Assembly (NCBI GenBank): GCA_039602395.1
Contig: JBCNJP010000003.1
Location: 20,732,956 to 20,796,955 of the forward strand
Reading direction: 5' to 3'
Source of the DNA: Deinandra increscens subsp. villosa
Lineage: Eukaryota; Streptophyta; Magnoliopsida; Asterales; Asteraceae
Length of the DNA: 64,000 nt
This document shows, one piece after another, positions 22,901 to 35,884 of this stretch; positions within the stretch are counted from its first letter, which is position 1, and each line of letters begins with the position of its first letter. Both the position numbers and the translations under genes were made by a program. The notes under the pieces were generated by a model that saw only the letters and a list, made by a program, of their open reading frames with translations, did no database searches and was not told where the DNA came from.

Positions 22901-23110
22901 TATTAAAGTACTAGGTTTGTTATCCGTGTATCACACGAGTAAAAAATAAATCTATAAATACTTTTTTAAAAGAGAAAATACATGGATTTTATGTTTATGA
23001 ATTGGATTGCTTATCAATTTAATCAATAACGAGACTTGCGACCCGCGCGTTGCGGCGGGCGAGACGTTAGTCTGACTATTTATGTTGAAAGAATAACGAT
23101 AGTAAACAGG
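22900..23110. repeat. GC-palindrome cassette, copy 1
   Basis: AACGAGACTTGCGACCCGCG is followed by an imperfect GC-rich dyad (CCCGCGCG/CGGCGGG) and then gagacgttag and tatttatgttgaaagaata. The same cassette occurs in reverse orientation near 35885-35985. Its GC-rich dyad in AT-rich DNA resembles Helitron subterminal hairpins, but no CTRR end follows at the expected distance. Confidence 0.5.
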
Positions 23111-23123
23111 CATGCGCGTTGCT

Positions 23124-23310
23124 GCGGGTCGGAAGCTTGCTCCGAATGTTTATGTTTAGTTTTATAACGTATAAAATGAATAAATGCGGGCCGGAAGCTT
23201 GTTCCGAATGTTTATGTTTAGTTTTATAACGTATAAAATGAATAAATGCGGGCCGGAAGCTTGCTCCGTATGTTTATGTTTAGTTGTTTAGTTTTATAAC
23301 GTACAAAAGG
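23124..23310 (+). repeat. Three tandem copies of a 62-bp unit
   Basis: The word ggaagcttg recurs at 23131, 23193 and 23255, giving a period of 62 bp. Units carry tccgaatgtttatgtttag and ttataacgtataaaatgaa. The third copy is slightly diverged and contains a small extra duplication of tagttgtt. Confidence 0.8.
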
Positions 23311-25120
23311 AATAAAAGTAAAAAAAGGGTGTGTTTAAAGAAAGCTACAAAATAGATACAAAAATATCGAAATAGTATGCATCGCGTAACATGTTCAAAG
23401 CTGGAGCCAAAACCAAACGCATATGCCAGTCCTTTATGTAAGAAGTGGGTATTTGTTGACACAACATATTGTAGGCTGAAGCCAAAAACTAACTTATTTT
23501 CACTATAATAAGTGGGTATTTGTTGAAGCCAAAATCAAACTATTTTGCTGAAGGAAACAAATTATTTATATTTGGCTAAAACAAAAAAGATAAACCATGC
23601 ATCATAAAAAGAACAAAAACACAGTAGAAACTATGCTTCATTAATTCAACCAACTTAATAGCAAGATATAGCTCTTTTCTTTTTCTTTCAAATTTCATTA
23701 AATCCCACATGGCGTAAGTTTCAGAATTGTAAACACATCATTTAAATTAGAGATTATGAATCACAATAAAAAACAAAGATGTTCTTGTAAATTTCAAGAA
23801 AACCCAAATTAGAAAAAGCTTAAAAACTATAAACACATTTTTGAAAGAACACAAAACAATAGGAATTTTTTTTATTTATTCAACAAACTTAAACTCCATC
23901 AAACCCACATGTTTCAAACCTCAAAACCCAATAAACTCATCAATCAAACAATATCAAGAAATGAGTGGGTTTCAAAAACAATCGACGATTAATAGGAACG
24001 ATGGGGTGAAATTAAGTCAAAGGAAGATATAATAGTTAAAAAATATCCATCTTACGTGAAACCAAATCGTTCAAAATTAATAGTGCCAAGGGCTCAGACC
24101 ATTGATCATCATAGCCCACACATCTACAAAAAAAACTCTTTAAAGCTTCTATTGGGTTTCAATTCCTTGTAACATCTTTATGATTATGACTACAAAGAAT
24201 CAAGAAAAGAAAACAGTATGTTCTTAACCATCTTACTATGTGGATATTAAATTCCAAGATGAAGTCACTCTTTCCAAAATAGTGATGGCTCAGACCATGG
24301 ATCATCATAGCCCAAACACTACTAAAACTCTGCCAGAAAACTATCATAATGCAAGGCTCATATCAAAGATCATCACAGCCACAAACGATCCATATAAATA
24401 AGGCTCAGATTAAAATTCATCATTACCCAGGTAAGCTTATCAAAACAACCAATTTGTAGAAAAATCATACATAGGAATAACAGCCAACAGGAGGCAATTT
24501 TTAAGCACCAATTAGTTCAGAAACAGAAGAATGAAAGGCTTAGATCCTATGGGTCGTAATAACCGTAAATCGCAAGCACCCATCTGAAAGAAATTCCATC
24601 ATCAGTGCCATCAACAACGAAGCCCTAACCTTGTCATAATTCTCCTTTTCGCATCAACGGTTCTTACAAACGTGAACTGTCATGAATATACCTGCAACAT
24701 GAAGAAGATACCACGCCGGCGACACCAAGAAAATACCAGGCCGACGTGAACTAAGTAGATAGGAAGCCAGAGACTACCAAAGACAACATCATTAAGTACG
24801 CCAAAATCCCCAAATCAGAGAGAAATCAATCGTTAACAGTCAAGAATCTTTTGGAGAGGTACGACGCAGGTAGATCTAGCCGGAAAATAATGACCTAAGT
24901 CGTAGACGAAGCGGAGCAACCATGCAAGAGATGGCCGCAACATCGCTCGTGGATCCAAATCCGACCAGAAATAACTACGACCACGTCTCTACATCTGGAT
25001 TGTCTCACGCCAACCCTATCTCTTGCCGGCGAAGTGAAGTTAAAATGGTGAGGTTAGAGACAGAAGGGGCGGAGAAGATGAGAGGAAGATAACAAATCAT
25101 TGTATAAAAAGAAGAGAAAT
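23311..25120. other. Non-coding stretch with no recognised gene
   Basis: The sequence is A-rich on the + strand. The word gctcagaccat(t/g)gatcatcatagccca appears at about 24091 and 24289, a small dispersed duplication. From 24600 to 25080 the composition becomes more balanced and the minus strand resembles a plant gene leader (ending in aaccctcacc-like text), but no coding frame is recognisable. It may be captured gene sequence. Confidence 0.4.
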
Positions 25121-25123
25121 TGG

Positions 25124-25492
25124 TATCTCTAGAGAAGATATGACACTCAACTGAGTGAAGCTGGTGCCACGTTTAACATCATCAGACACATGTAATCACC
25201 ACCTATCTCTAAAGAAGATATGAGACTCAACTGAGTGGAGCTGGTGTCACGTTTAACATCATCAAACACATGTAATCACCACCCATATAACCCAATGAAT
25301 AAAAAACGTGTGGTTTGAAAGCTGTGTGTTTGCTCTAAAACTCACCACCTATCTCTAAAGAAGATATGACACTCAACTGAGTGGAGCTAGTGTCACGTTT
25401 AACATCATCAAACACATGTAATCACCACCCATATAACCCAATGAATAAAAAACGTGTGGTTTGAAAGCTGTGTGTTTGCTCTAAAACGTGTA
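25124..25492 (+). repeat. Three-unit tandem repeat (80 bp, then 146 bp period)
   Basis: The word tatctcta(g/a)agaagatatga starts at 25124, 25204 and 25350. The second and third units are longer (146 bp) and nearly identical, including aaaaaacgtgtggtttgaaa. The first unit is a shorter, older version. Confidence 0.8.
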
Positions 25493-25569
25493 AGCAACCT
25501 CTCAGTGAATAAAGAAAATACGTGTGTTACAAATAGTGTAAATTCAGTGACTGACAGCTTTTCACAAAT

Positions 25570-25615
25570 GATATATATAAATGACCCGCGCGCTGCCGCG
25601 GGATGTTTTTTTTGC
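25570..25615. repeat. GC-rich palindrome in AT-rich DNA
   Basis: atatatataaatgacccgcg is followed by CGCTGCCGCGGG. This is a short GC-rich dyad of the same flavour as the cassette at 23040 and 35950, and may mark the end of a Helitron-like element. No terminal CTRR is evident. Confidence 0.35.
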
Positions 25616-27270
25616 CACAATTTCTTTTTTTATAGTCATTTCTTAAAAGAAATACAAACGAAAGCAAAAAATAGGCAATCACAAAACAAACTTAAAATTT
25701 AATAAGAAATGAAAAGTACAACTTGAACTGCAAAATTAAAATTAGAATCGTTTTTAACAAATACTTTCTAGAGTACAAATTTGTTGCTCATGTTCTAAAG
25801 TAATAAAATTAGAATCATATTTAACAAATACTTTCTAGACTACAAATTTGTTGTTCATATTCTAAATTAATCGCCATCTCCACAAACCTGCAAAATAAAA
25901 AAAGTTTATACTAAATGAATATCTTCACAAATCTCACCAATTTATACGTGAAAAGTAAAAAAAAAGTTTAGATGCGATGAAAACCTAAAGGAATAAATTA
26001 AGCAGTGACTGAACAGGTGTTCTTCAAAAAGTAACTGAGATATATGAAGACATAGGTACAGGCGTAGAGCTATATAGAAAATTTCAAAAATAAACAATCA
26101 ATTCACTAAAGTCTCAACCTCTTGAATCTCTCTCCTATAATACAATTCTTTCTCTCTACTGAACATACACCATCACACACCTACCCCTTCAACTTCACCT
26201 TCAAAAAACCCCCCAACCACCACAATCAGACACAAACCATAACCCAACCACCTCATCTATGTGAGTTAGTCGTGAGCTCCTCACCGGCGAAACAAAGAAC
26301 CTAGATATGACGTATATGACGTAATTCCCGCCGACCACGTCTTCTTATTGTTACAATCAGTTTGCATCTCCAATATCCTTCGTTCTCTCCTCGTTCCACC
26401 TGACCGGGGGTTTGTGGTGACAGCACTACCGCTCACACATGCAAACAACCATCGTTGCCGATCTTTGTTGTCAACCACAGTAGAACTTGAAGCCGCTTAC
26501 ACATGTCCTTACCTGAAAATAACCACACCACCACATATCGGGGGTTATCAAGCATTAGATAGCCGGAAAATGGATTAGGATTTGGAGATTTACCTTCACC
26601 TTTGCAATCTGTGAGGAACAGGAGTGCCTTTTCCGTTCTGAGCCGAGAATCCTTACTGTTAAGCTTACGTTCCGAGACTCAACAGTAAGCATAGCTTTTT
26701 TTCTCTATACTGGCGCCGCCATTTCTTCTATTCATCACGATTTTCGTTTATTCTACCCATCAGACATTTGTTTTATTTTCTTCACCGGAGGTAGTCGACC
26801 ACCCGGTTTATTTTTTCTTCGCGTGAGAACATTGAAAGAAAACCAAGCAGGAACATGAGAGAAAAAGTTTTGGGTGTTTTAGAGAGATTAGAGAGAAAGA
26901 TATTTGAGAGAGAGAGAGGGGGTACCGATATGAATCATGTGATGCCAACCGATGTCCTAGGGTGATAATAAGAAGCAACGTATGTATACGCGTGGCATAG
27001 AAAAGAGATAGTCATAGGACATGTGTAGCTACCATCACCCTATCACTACACGTACAATCCACCGCTCACAAAAGCAACACCTCGTCAAGCCACATGTTAT
27101 GAACAGTGGCAAAACAGAGTATACATCACCAATTCAAATTGATATATATATATAATTTGTGACTCAAAAATTTTATTCCTCCAACCAACAATGCATATTT
27201 ATTTAAATTGAAATTATCATTAGACGTACATCTTACATTTTCATATAGAGAAGAAATACAGATTATATAT
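25616..27270. other. Non-coding stretch with simple repeats
   Basis: A diverged duplication around aatcgt/atatttaacaaatactttctaga is at 25746 and 25813. Pyrimidine-rich leader-like sequence lies at 26100-26300. A dyad built on ttactgttaagc and aacagtaagc is at about 26655-26693. A GA microsatellite is at 26905-26920. Frames here have no recognisable domains. Confidence 0.4.
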
Positions 27271-27278
27271 ATATATAT

Positions 27279-27596
27279 ATCAATTGAGTTTGCTGAGTTG
27301 TACTCTTAAAACTCACTGTTCATAACAGTTTGTCTTATTTTATTGGACCGCTGGGCGGTGCTCACGGTTTTGGTTTTTCAATGTGCCTACTCTCCATTCC
27401 TATTCCTAAAAAAACCATGGGCTATAAACCACTTCATATATATCAATTGAGTTTGCTGAGTTGTACTCTTAAAAGTCACTGTTCATAACAGTGTGTCTTA
27501 TTTTATTGGACCGCTGGGCGGTGCTCACGGTTTTGGTTTTTCAATGTGCCTACTCTCCATTCCTATTCCTAAAAAACCATGGGCTATAAACCACTT
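27279..27596 (+). repeat. Tandem duplication of about 158 bp, with a third diverged copy at 28407-28520
   Basis: Both units run from tatcaattgagtttgctgag through ttggaccgctgggcggtgct to gggctataaaccactt and differ at only a few positions. A clearly related but diverged copy begins at about 28410 (tttgagtttgctgagttcta) and includes ttggaccgctgtgcggtgct. The CpG-rich array lies between the second and third copies. Confidence 0.85.
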
Positions 27597-27699
27597 AATA
27601 ACAGATGTACTCTTCTTTCTTCAAACACATGTATGTGGTTTCATATTTAAAACCAGACTCCTTTCTCTCTCCCTCACATATCCGCTGTTCTCTCTCTCA

Positions 27700-28400
27700 T
27701 GTGGAAAACCAGACGCCGGATTTGCTCCGGTAACGTCCTCGATGTCCGGCGACGTTCATCTATGGTGTCGACGACGTTGATGCTCCGGTAACGTCGTAGC
27801 GACGACTCCGTCGCTCCGTTTCCGTCGAGTTAACGACGTCTGGTCTCCGCCGCCGTTGGTCGCTTTCGAGGCTGTTTTGTGACATCGTCTCGATGTTTGT
27901 TTGACGATCTGTGTGCTTTAAGATTCTCCGGTAACGTCGTAGCGACGAATCCGTCGCTCTGTTTCCGTCGAGTTAACGACGTCTGGTCGCCGCCGCCGTT
28001 GGTCGCTTTCGAGGCTGTTTTGTGACATCGTCCCGATGTTTGTTTGACGATCTGTGTGCTTTAACTTCAGCGGCTTCTAAGCGTGCGGAAAAGCGCGCCG
28101 TCGCCGGATGAGGCGGAACTCTAGCCGCCGGTTGCGGCAGCCGCCGCCATTGGTTACTTTCCAGACTTCTTTCTGACGTGGTCCCGATGACGGTATAAGG
28201 ATCTGTCGGTTTTAGGTTGTTTGGCTTCTAAGTGTTAGAAAAGGGCGCCGCCGCAGGCGGCGGAACCCTAACAGCCAGCCGCGGCTGCCGCCGCCGTTAC
28301 TCCATTACGAGACTGTTTTGTGGTCTTAGATCTGAGTTATTACAGACTTTGTTCCTATCTTTTTTATGTACAGATCTGAGATCGTTTTCAAAAGTTGCTA
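27700..28400 (+). repeat. CpG-rich tandem array, 143-bp period
   Basis: Units beginning ctccggtaacgtcgtagcga at 27783 and 27926 are nearly identical over 140 bp and carry cgtcgagttaacgacgtctg and gaggctgttttgtgacatcg. Two further, more diverged units follow at about 28100-28235 and 28240-28330 (gccgccgccattggttact and gccgccgccgttactccatt). The array is far richer in CpG than its surroundings. No continuous ORF spans the units. Confidence 0.75.
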
Positions 28401-29072
28401 ACAGTTATATATATTTCATTTGAGTTTGCTGAGTTCTACTCAGGAAAGACACTGCTCATCACAGTTTTCCTTATGTTATTGGACCGCTGTGCGGTGCTCC
28501 CGGTTTTGGTTTTTATGCATGGTTGACGTTTTCGTTAACGTTGGTTTTGGGTTTTTCAAAGACACTGATGTCGGTTGTTCTTTATCCGGAGGCTATGATG
28601 ATTTTCTTTCACATATCTGTTTCTGATCTGGAAGTGACGGTTATGGTGAGCCGGAGGCGATAGAAATTATCGCAGCCATCACCGAGACCCCTTACCAGTA
28701 TTTGATGAACAACTACGATCTGAGCCTTACATATTTTTTGTGGTGATTTTTTTTGGTTGTTTATTCTTTTGTTGTTTTTGTTTTACATGGAGATAACATT
28801 TAAATTTTGCAAACCCAACCCGACATTTTTCCAATCGATTTTAGGCACCAGAATTTTATTGCAGCAATTTTAAATCGGGCCAGTAAAATTGGGAGATTTG
28901 TGGTGCTGGATTATTTTGCCATTTCAATGGCCACGTTTTTTCTTAGAAAAATAAAAATTGAAATAAACTAAATAATAATTCAAATCAATGTTTGAAAATT
29001 AGATCCGTGTGGTTTTAAACTTTTAATTGGTCCGAAATATGATTACCCAATTTGGTAAAAGTAGTAAGAAAT

Positions 29073-29370
29073 ATATTCAAGTAAAAGAGTTGACCATAAC
29101 ATTTCTTACACTGTGATTAAACATAACCTTTAAGAGAGACAGAGGAAGGACATTAAGCAAGGCAGCAGAGCAGAATAAAAAAGGGTGAAAATGGTGACAC
29201 ATGTTGACAGTTTATATCAAAATATTCAAGTAAAAGAGTTGACCATAACATTTCTTACACTGTGATTAAACATAACATTTGAGAGAGACAGAGGAAGGAC
29301 ATTAAGCAAGGCAGCAGAGCAGAATAAAAAAGGGTAAAAATGGTGACACATGTTGACAGTTTATATCAAA
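29073..29370 (+). repeat. 149-bp unit duplicated in tandem
   Basis: Units 29073-29221 and 29222-29370 both contain aagagttgaccataacattt and gacagaggaaggacattaag and differ at only a few bases. It lies 250 bp left of the Copia insertion. Confidence 0.88.
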
Positions 29371-29618
29371 ATAAATACACCACAGAACACACACCAAAAT
29401 TCATATACTCTTTTTGTCTTCACTTACGTTTGTAGTTATAATTTTACTTTATGTTACCAATTCTTAATCTTATACATTTGTAGTGATAATAATAGTTCAG
29501 AGGCATTAAAGGAAAAGTATTAAGTGAGTGTTCAAAATGAAGCCAATTAAATTTCTATTATGCTTTTTAAAAAATTAATTAACATGGAAAAAAATAGATT
29601 TGTTGGAAAACACAAAAT

Positions 29619-29837
29619 TGTTGAATAACAAAGGCCATTAGCCATCTAAATATATATAAACATAGGAAGATATGAACAAAGAGAGAAAGAGATTATAGTA
29701 GAATATTGGGAGAACTCATTTCATTCATGTTTCACATAATACACAAAGCCACTATTTATAGGGCTAGAATAATATACAACATAAATATGATGGAGAGTTA
29801 GTAATATGGATAGTCACTATAATAATTATTTATAATA
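29619..29837 (-). repeat. Left (3') LTR of the Copia element, 219 bp
   Basis: On the + strand it starts TGTTGAATAACAAAGG and ends TTATAATA. I see no difference from the right LTR. Confidence 0.9.
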
Positions 29838-32800
29838 CTCCCCCTTGACTATCCATAGAATGAAATATATTGGTCTTTCAATACGCTTGGTGATGCTGCC
29901 TCATTTAAAACCTTGCTAGAAAAACCCAGTGGGACAAAACCATAGCTAAGGGAAAAAGAGTGCAGCGCGTATTGTCTCTCCCTCATTTTGACATGTATAA
30001 TTTATGTGAGTAGCATCGATCTTCTTCATCTCTTGAGGTTCAGTTCCTTAAGTTGTTTGCTTAGTACTTTTTGTAGTGGTTGATTTGCTTCTTGATACCT
30101 TGATGCATAATTCCTAATAGCCGTTTGGGGTAGGAAGCGTCATTTCGAACGTTAAAAGTATTTAGCTCTGGTTATTGTTCTTCTCAATAGAGTTCCAACA
30201 AATTACGAAAAAGTTTATTGGTTCATGCCTTATCTCATAGATAAGTGCCACAAGATCCAAAACGGTTTGTATAACCATGCTATAATAAACTACCTGCATT
30301 TGAATAACTAACAAAACTTGTTTCGATAGGTTAGTAAAATACAAACACATACCTTTATACCTGCAAAACACGTTCCAACAACATTTCATCGTTGGATAAA
30401 GGCAATATCATGCAAATAAATTTAAGCAAATGATATGGTAATACAACAAGTGCACATAGTTGTAGCATTTTCACATCCATATATATATATATATTCGAAA
30501 ATGATCATTTTATGTATCCTATAATCTAACAATCTTTAGCATATATGATGGATGTGTATGTTTCCAAATAACTATAAACCCGAGACTGTTCTCCTGGCAT
30601 ATTGACCATTTACACGATACTTATATCTTTGTATCTCGAGATACTCATGTGTTGATATGAAACTTAACAAAACTAGTTTTAGTCCATACAGGGAACATGA
30701 TAAAATTTCATTATAAATTCTCAAGGCTTTATAAAAATGCTTAACACATTATAATCCATCAACAATCCATTATGGATTAATTTCTTTCCATCTTGACTAA
30801 TTATACATATGCATTCACTCATAAGGAGTTTTGGATACATAAACTTAATATTTTAACAAATCAATTTGAAACTAATAACATATTACCATTCTTATCCATG
30901 GTTTATTGACATATCATGTCATCATGTGATGCTTAGTGGTGCACAAGGAATATTTATGTATGATATTTCAAATACCTTCAAGAATTCATCTATCTTCGGG
31001 GTTTATATGGACTTCTGGTTATATTTAAGCATTCAACGTATACAAAGAATCGTAATGTATTCGAATCCGAATGTGTATACACCAATCATAAAGTTCTTGA
31101 GAACTTACTCTATATTATTATTATGGCACTTTAAACCCTCCAAAGATTTCATGTATCATCAGCAAGTGAGCCATATACCTAGGATATCATAATATTCACA
31201 AGACGCGTATCAATTCTCTATTGTATTACCAGACTAATAAACTACTGGAATCTCATTGCATCCACCACCGGAGAATATATCTCCTCATAATCAAACTTAG
31301 ATCTTTATAAAAATCTTTGTGCCACCAATCATGCTTTTGTATAATAGACCCGTTTATATCCAATATATTAGAGAATTCACTCTGCCTAGTTTGCGTCTTT
31401 CTATTTTGGCCAATCATTTTGACTTTTCATCACAGGCATATTTTAATTCTTGATCCTTATCATTTGTATTATTTCTAGCGCTTATTATATCTGAATTATT
31501 ATCGACGTCGATTTCGTTTCGATTCCATATATGTTTAGACATGATATAATTTATTGAGATCTCTTCACCACTTTCAGGTACCTGAGGTTCATTTGGAACC
31601 ATCATGTCTAATGTCTCTTTAAGAGACTCTTCTAGTACCTCGACTTGACCATCTTCATCAGTTGCTCCATTTTTCGAGGATATTTTATTATTGGAATCGA
31701 TAGTCTACCACGATTCAAACGCTGCCATAGACTCATTATCAATATTTATTTGTCCTTCTAGGACATCAATCTTAATTGGAGCATTAGCAGTTGGTAAGGT
31801 GACTTGGTCACTTTCTAAGGTCAGTAAACGCGTCTGGTAATTGATATATTAATCTTTATAAATGAATTATCCATTAAATTATAGTTCACCATGGTTTAGT
31901 TTGAGGATCAAGATGATACACTTATAATTCATTCCAACTTATTCATTTTCCAACTGCTTTTAACTCCCCCCTAATGTTGAGAAAATTTGTTTCATGAGAA
32001 CATAAGTTTGAGTCGTAAAATAAATCTATCACTACTGATAGTGATTCATACCCAATATTTGTTCTTAACCTCATTTGAGGTCCCATCTTTGTGTATCGTG
32101 GTGGAGCAATTTTAGTATATATCACAAAACCAAAAATTATTAGATGGAAAACAATGGTTACTGACCATAAACCAATTATAATGGGGAGAAAGTATTAGAA
32201 TTTATTGACCTGATGTGAATTAATGTCACTCCATGTAAAATCACATGCACCCTACATACAAACATAAACATCTGCTCTCATGATCATTGGCTTTGCAATC
32301 AATTGTAGACGTTTGGTAACCGTCCACAACAAAAGCAATTCGTGTATAAACTTAAACAATATGAAGTTCAACACTTATTCCAATAATCATTAGTAACTTT
32401 GTGATTAATATCACCATTATTACCAAAATAAATATGATAATATGGAAGGATGTGCTTGCTATCCCATTAGCTAAGCCATAATTCATGCAACCTTCAAGTT
32501 GCGAATATGATAACCATTTAGACGATGCATCGATTTAAAATACTAAATGGTAAATAACTTAGGATCATTATATCCTTTATCACTTCCAGAGCACTTATGG
32601 ATTTACACCCATTTTAATCGGTAAATAATTCCCTTAAGAGCAAATATTACATGTTCGTTATCAATTTGAAGAATCTTCTAACATTCGATATGTTTCACAT
32701 CCTCGTTGGCTCGGTGTGGTCAAACCGGTCATGCCAATAAAATAATCATGATCTATAAAGTTTCAGTTTATGATCGTATATGCTTTAGTTGCACTCATGC

Positions 32801-35455
32801 TTACTTATTAAGCGACTAAAACACAAGAGGATAATGTATCAATTCAAACATTCGTGTAATGTCACGTTTCTGATCTTCACATTTTATTTTCGTACGGCCA
32901 TTCTCTTCTTTTGCCACTATGGTGGTCGATCACATTATCGTCATGAATATCATTACAATCTCTTCAATTACATTTATGATCATGATCATTACACCGACGA
33001 ATATAAATTCACATTCACTTCAGGGAATTGAATAAAACTAAACAGTTTTCATGATTGTCTCAAACATATGGATATGAAATAATTTCATACTATTGATACT
33101 TCTTCAGCGTACCAAACGTATGAAAATGGAAATTGTTTTCTCCAATTTTTCCTCGTGATAACATTCTCTTTAAATTATATCAATTGATAATACTTATATG
33201 TCCGAATCATTCAAGACTTATCGGGCTTATATCTTATGGCCTTAGATAAATCGGTTATGAGATTTAAGGAGCATGAAACTTCAAGTATCTTATCTAAGCA
33301 TGTATATAATTTTTTCATGAGAGTAATAATATCCCACAAATGGGTATTTTGTTTGTTCTATTCTACTACCCTTTAAAGAATCCAAAGGACATGTTAAAAT
33401 GTCAAAACATGTAATTCTCAAATTTATAACATATCGTTTTATAAAACATGTTTATACCCTTTAGAGAGATTGTGATAATAAAACCCAACTTGTCATTTAA
33501 TCATTTTATCGAGGGTTAAAAATGAGGTGCACAATAAATCAAATTGTACACTACATGATGTTATCACATGTCTTTATATAAACTTGAGTTATAGTAAAAT
33601 TATATGATTTGAGATGCTCAAGTCTTATCACTTGACTATTACATAACTTTCACCAAAATAACAAAAATTTATGGAATCACAAATTTATATCAAGTGTTTT
33701 ACAATATGTTAGTAATAATATACCATAGCTTTAGTAAATGATAACATTTAGAATAACATCATGAGGATGTTGTGTTTTTATAATCTAAACACAATGATAA
33801 TCTCTCCATATTTTTATTCTCATCTATGACCACAACCATGACTTTTACTTTAGTCATTACATAAGAAGATCAAAACCATGACTTCCACTTTGGTCATTAT
33901 ATGTTACCACATGTCCACATTCGCTTCTGGGAATGGGTTTCTACCAACGAGATGAGTCTCGTGATTTTATTAGGAGTTCATTATTTTTTAACGTCTCCTT
34001 ACCATCAATATTTCCACCACATAAAACCAATTGTGGGTGATTCTAAACATCACTGAATTATATCCACTCCTAGACTTGTAGTCTTGTAATTTTAAATTAA
34101 TCCACTCATAATGAGCTTTGGTAGTATTACCATTCTCTTGTGGTCTATATCTCTTTTAGTTTAGTCCAAATGAAAAGTGGATAATAGTAAGGAATTCAAT
34201 TTTAAAACCTTCATATTTCTAAAATTATTGACATTAAAATGTATCTTGACATCCAATGCCATCATATTAATCATAATATATTTCATCCTCAATAACATTG
34301 TAATAGTTTTCAATAACATTGTAATAGTTATAAGCTTACAACAAAATCATTAGATATCATAATAATATGATACCTTTTGTTTTCTAGCTCCCAACAAATC
34401 ATTTGCATCTTAATCATGCAAATAAAAACGATAAATTTATAAATTACATAACCATGATTTAAATAAATCTTCTTAACGAAACTCTAAATGAAATTTTCTC
34501 AAATTTCTAACACTTTTGATATATATTGTGTCTGTTTAAAAATAAGATAACGAGCTAGCACATAATACAATGACATAATACTTGAAACTACAAACATTTT
34601 ATGCAATATTAAATTACTATGAATATGAAACATCAAAATCTTTAGTTGGTAATAAAATATCATTAAATACCTAATAATTTAGTATGGGTGTTATGAATAT
34701 AAAACATTACATTTTAATACTATAACACTGAAGGCATATTTAACATCAAGTTTTAACGCTTATGAGTCAAATATAACATCATACCAAATCATACAAAATT
34801 CTTGAGAAGGAAAACATTTAAGATAATTATGTCTATAAATCATAGCTCTAGGATTGTAACGAAATTCAAAATGAATTAGGTGTAAATGTGTAATTGAGTT
34901 TATTTTAACTCTTTCCCTTATACGTTTATATGAAAGAAAATTTATAATGTATATTTTTATTTAGTTAAAAGCAACAACCATTTTAATATGTAGAGTTCTT
35001 ACCTTGCGCCAACATTAGAAATAAAATCTCCATCGAGGGTGGGGTAACAGAAACAGAAACATGTGAAGGCCTCGACACTTTGAGAATATATCTTGCAGTG
35101 AAACAAGGCTTTGGTGAAGCTTCTACGGCGTGATTCCCGTTCTTAACTCTATAGATATTATAAAAATTGGAAACCTTTGATAGATCCTACAACCATATCA
35201 ATGAGTAATAGAAAAATGATATGTGTGTAAAATAAATATAGAATGAAAAAAAAAATCTTATCTGAGAGCAAATAGGTTTCACGATACATGCATGTCTTAA
35301 AAGACAAAGATCCCAACAATCTTTAAAACCCAGAAACAAGATCCGTTGAAATAAGAAGAACATGAGTAACATAATGATTTTAGACATGAATAAAAATAAT
35401 GATGTAGTCGTATAAGGTTCTAGGATTTTGAGAGAGCGTTCTCGTGCTGATAACG
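29838..35455 (-). pseudogene. Degenerate Copia gag-pol
   Basis: No long frame survives over 5.6 kb. On the minus strand near 31300-31230 the reverse transcriptase start reads DYEEIYSPVVDAMRF and then meets several stops within about 35 codons. Near 31605-31500 there is VPNEPQVPESGEEISINYI, the conserved linker before the reverse transcriptase domain in this Copia group. The order (5' at high coordinates) agrees with the primer site and polypurine tract. No gag zinc knuckle or intact integrase was recognised. The number of stops rules out an active polyprotein. Confidence 0.75.
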
Positions 35456-35674
35456 TGTTGAATAACAAAGGCCATTAGCCATCTAAATATATATAAACAT
35501 AGGAAGATATGAACAAAGAGAGAAAGAGATTATAGTAGAATATTGGGAGAACTCATTTCATTCATGTTTCACATAATACACAAAGCCACTATTTATAGGG
35601 CTAGAATAATATACAACATAAATATGATGGAGAGTTAGTAATATGGATAGTCACTATAATAATTATTTATAATA
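35456..35674 (-). repeat. Right (5') LTR of the Copia element, 219 bp
   Basis: It is identical on inspection to 29619-29837, bordered inside by the primer-binding site and outside by the AAAAT duplication. Confidence 0.9.
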
Positions 35675-35884
35675 AAAATAGATTTCTAAACGAAAAAAAA
35701 GTTTAAGCAATTGTTTTTTTCTTTGTTTTTTTATTCAAACTATAAAATGTGTTTATATAAAATGATTAAAAGAGAGTCTTTTTCTCTTTGGAAAATCAAA
35801 GACTAAAAACACGGATCTCAGCGGCGGCATCGGTTGGGTCGAAGGCAACAACTTCGATATTACCTAAAGATAGTAATCATATAA

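Larger units (their letters stand above)
29619..35674 (-). mobile_element. Ty1/Copia retrotransposon, identical LTRs, dead interior
   Basis: The 6056-bp element is flanked by the 5-bp duplication AAAAT (29614-29618 and 35675-35679). LTRs are 219 bp and, read base by base, identical. On the minus strand the primer-binding region just inside the right LTR reads CGTTATCAGCACGAG, and a polypurine tract AAGGGGGAG abuts the left LTR. The adjacent sequence (complement of aaaacccagtgggacaaaac) is a hallmark of the 3' end of many plant Copia elements. The interior carries recognisable but stop-filled Copia pol. It inserted recently despite lacking its own functional proteins. Confidence 0.88.

Noticed and set aside
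26122..26304. Possible small protein from ATG 26122
   Set aside because: Pro/Thr/His-rich translation of a pyrimidine-rich leader-like stretch; no homology or signal.
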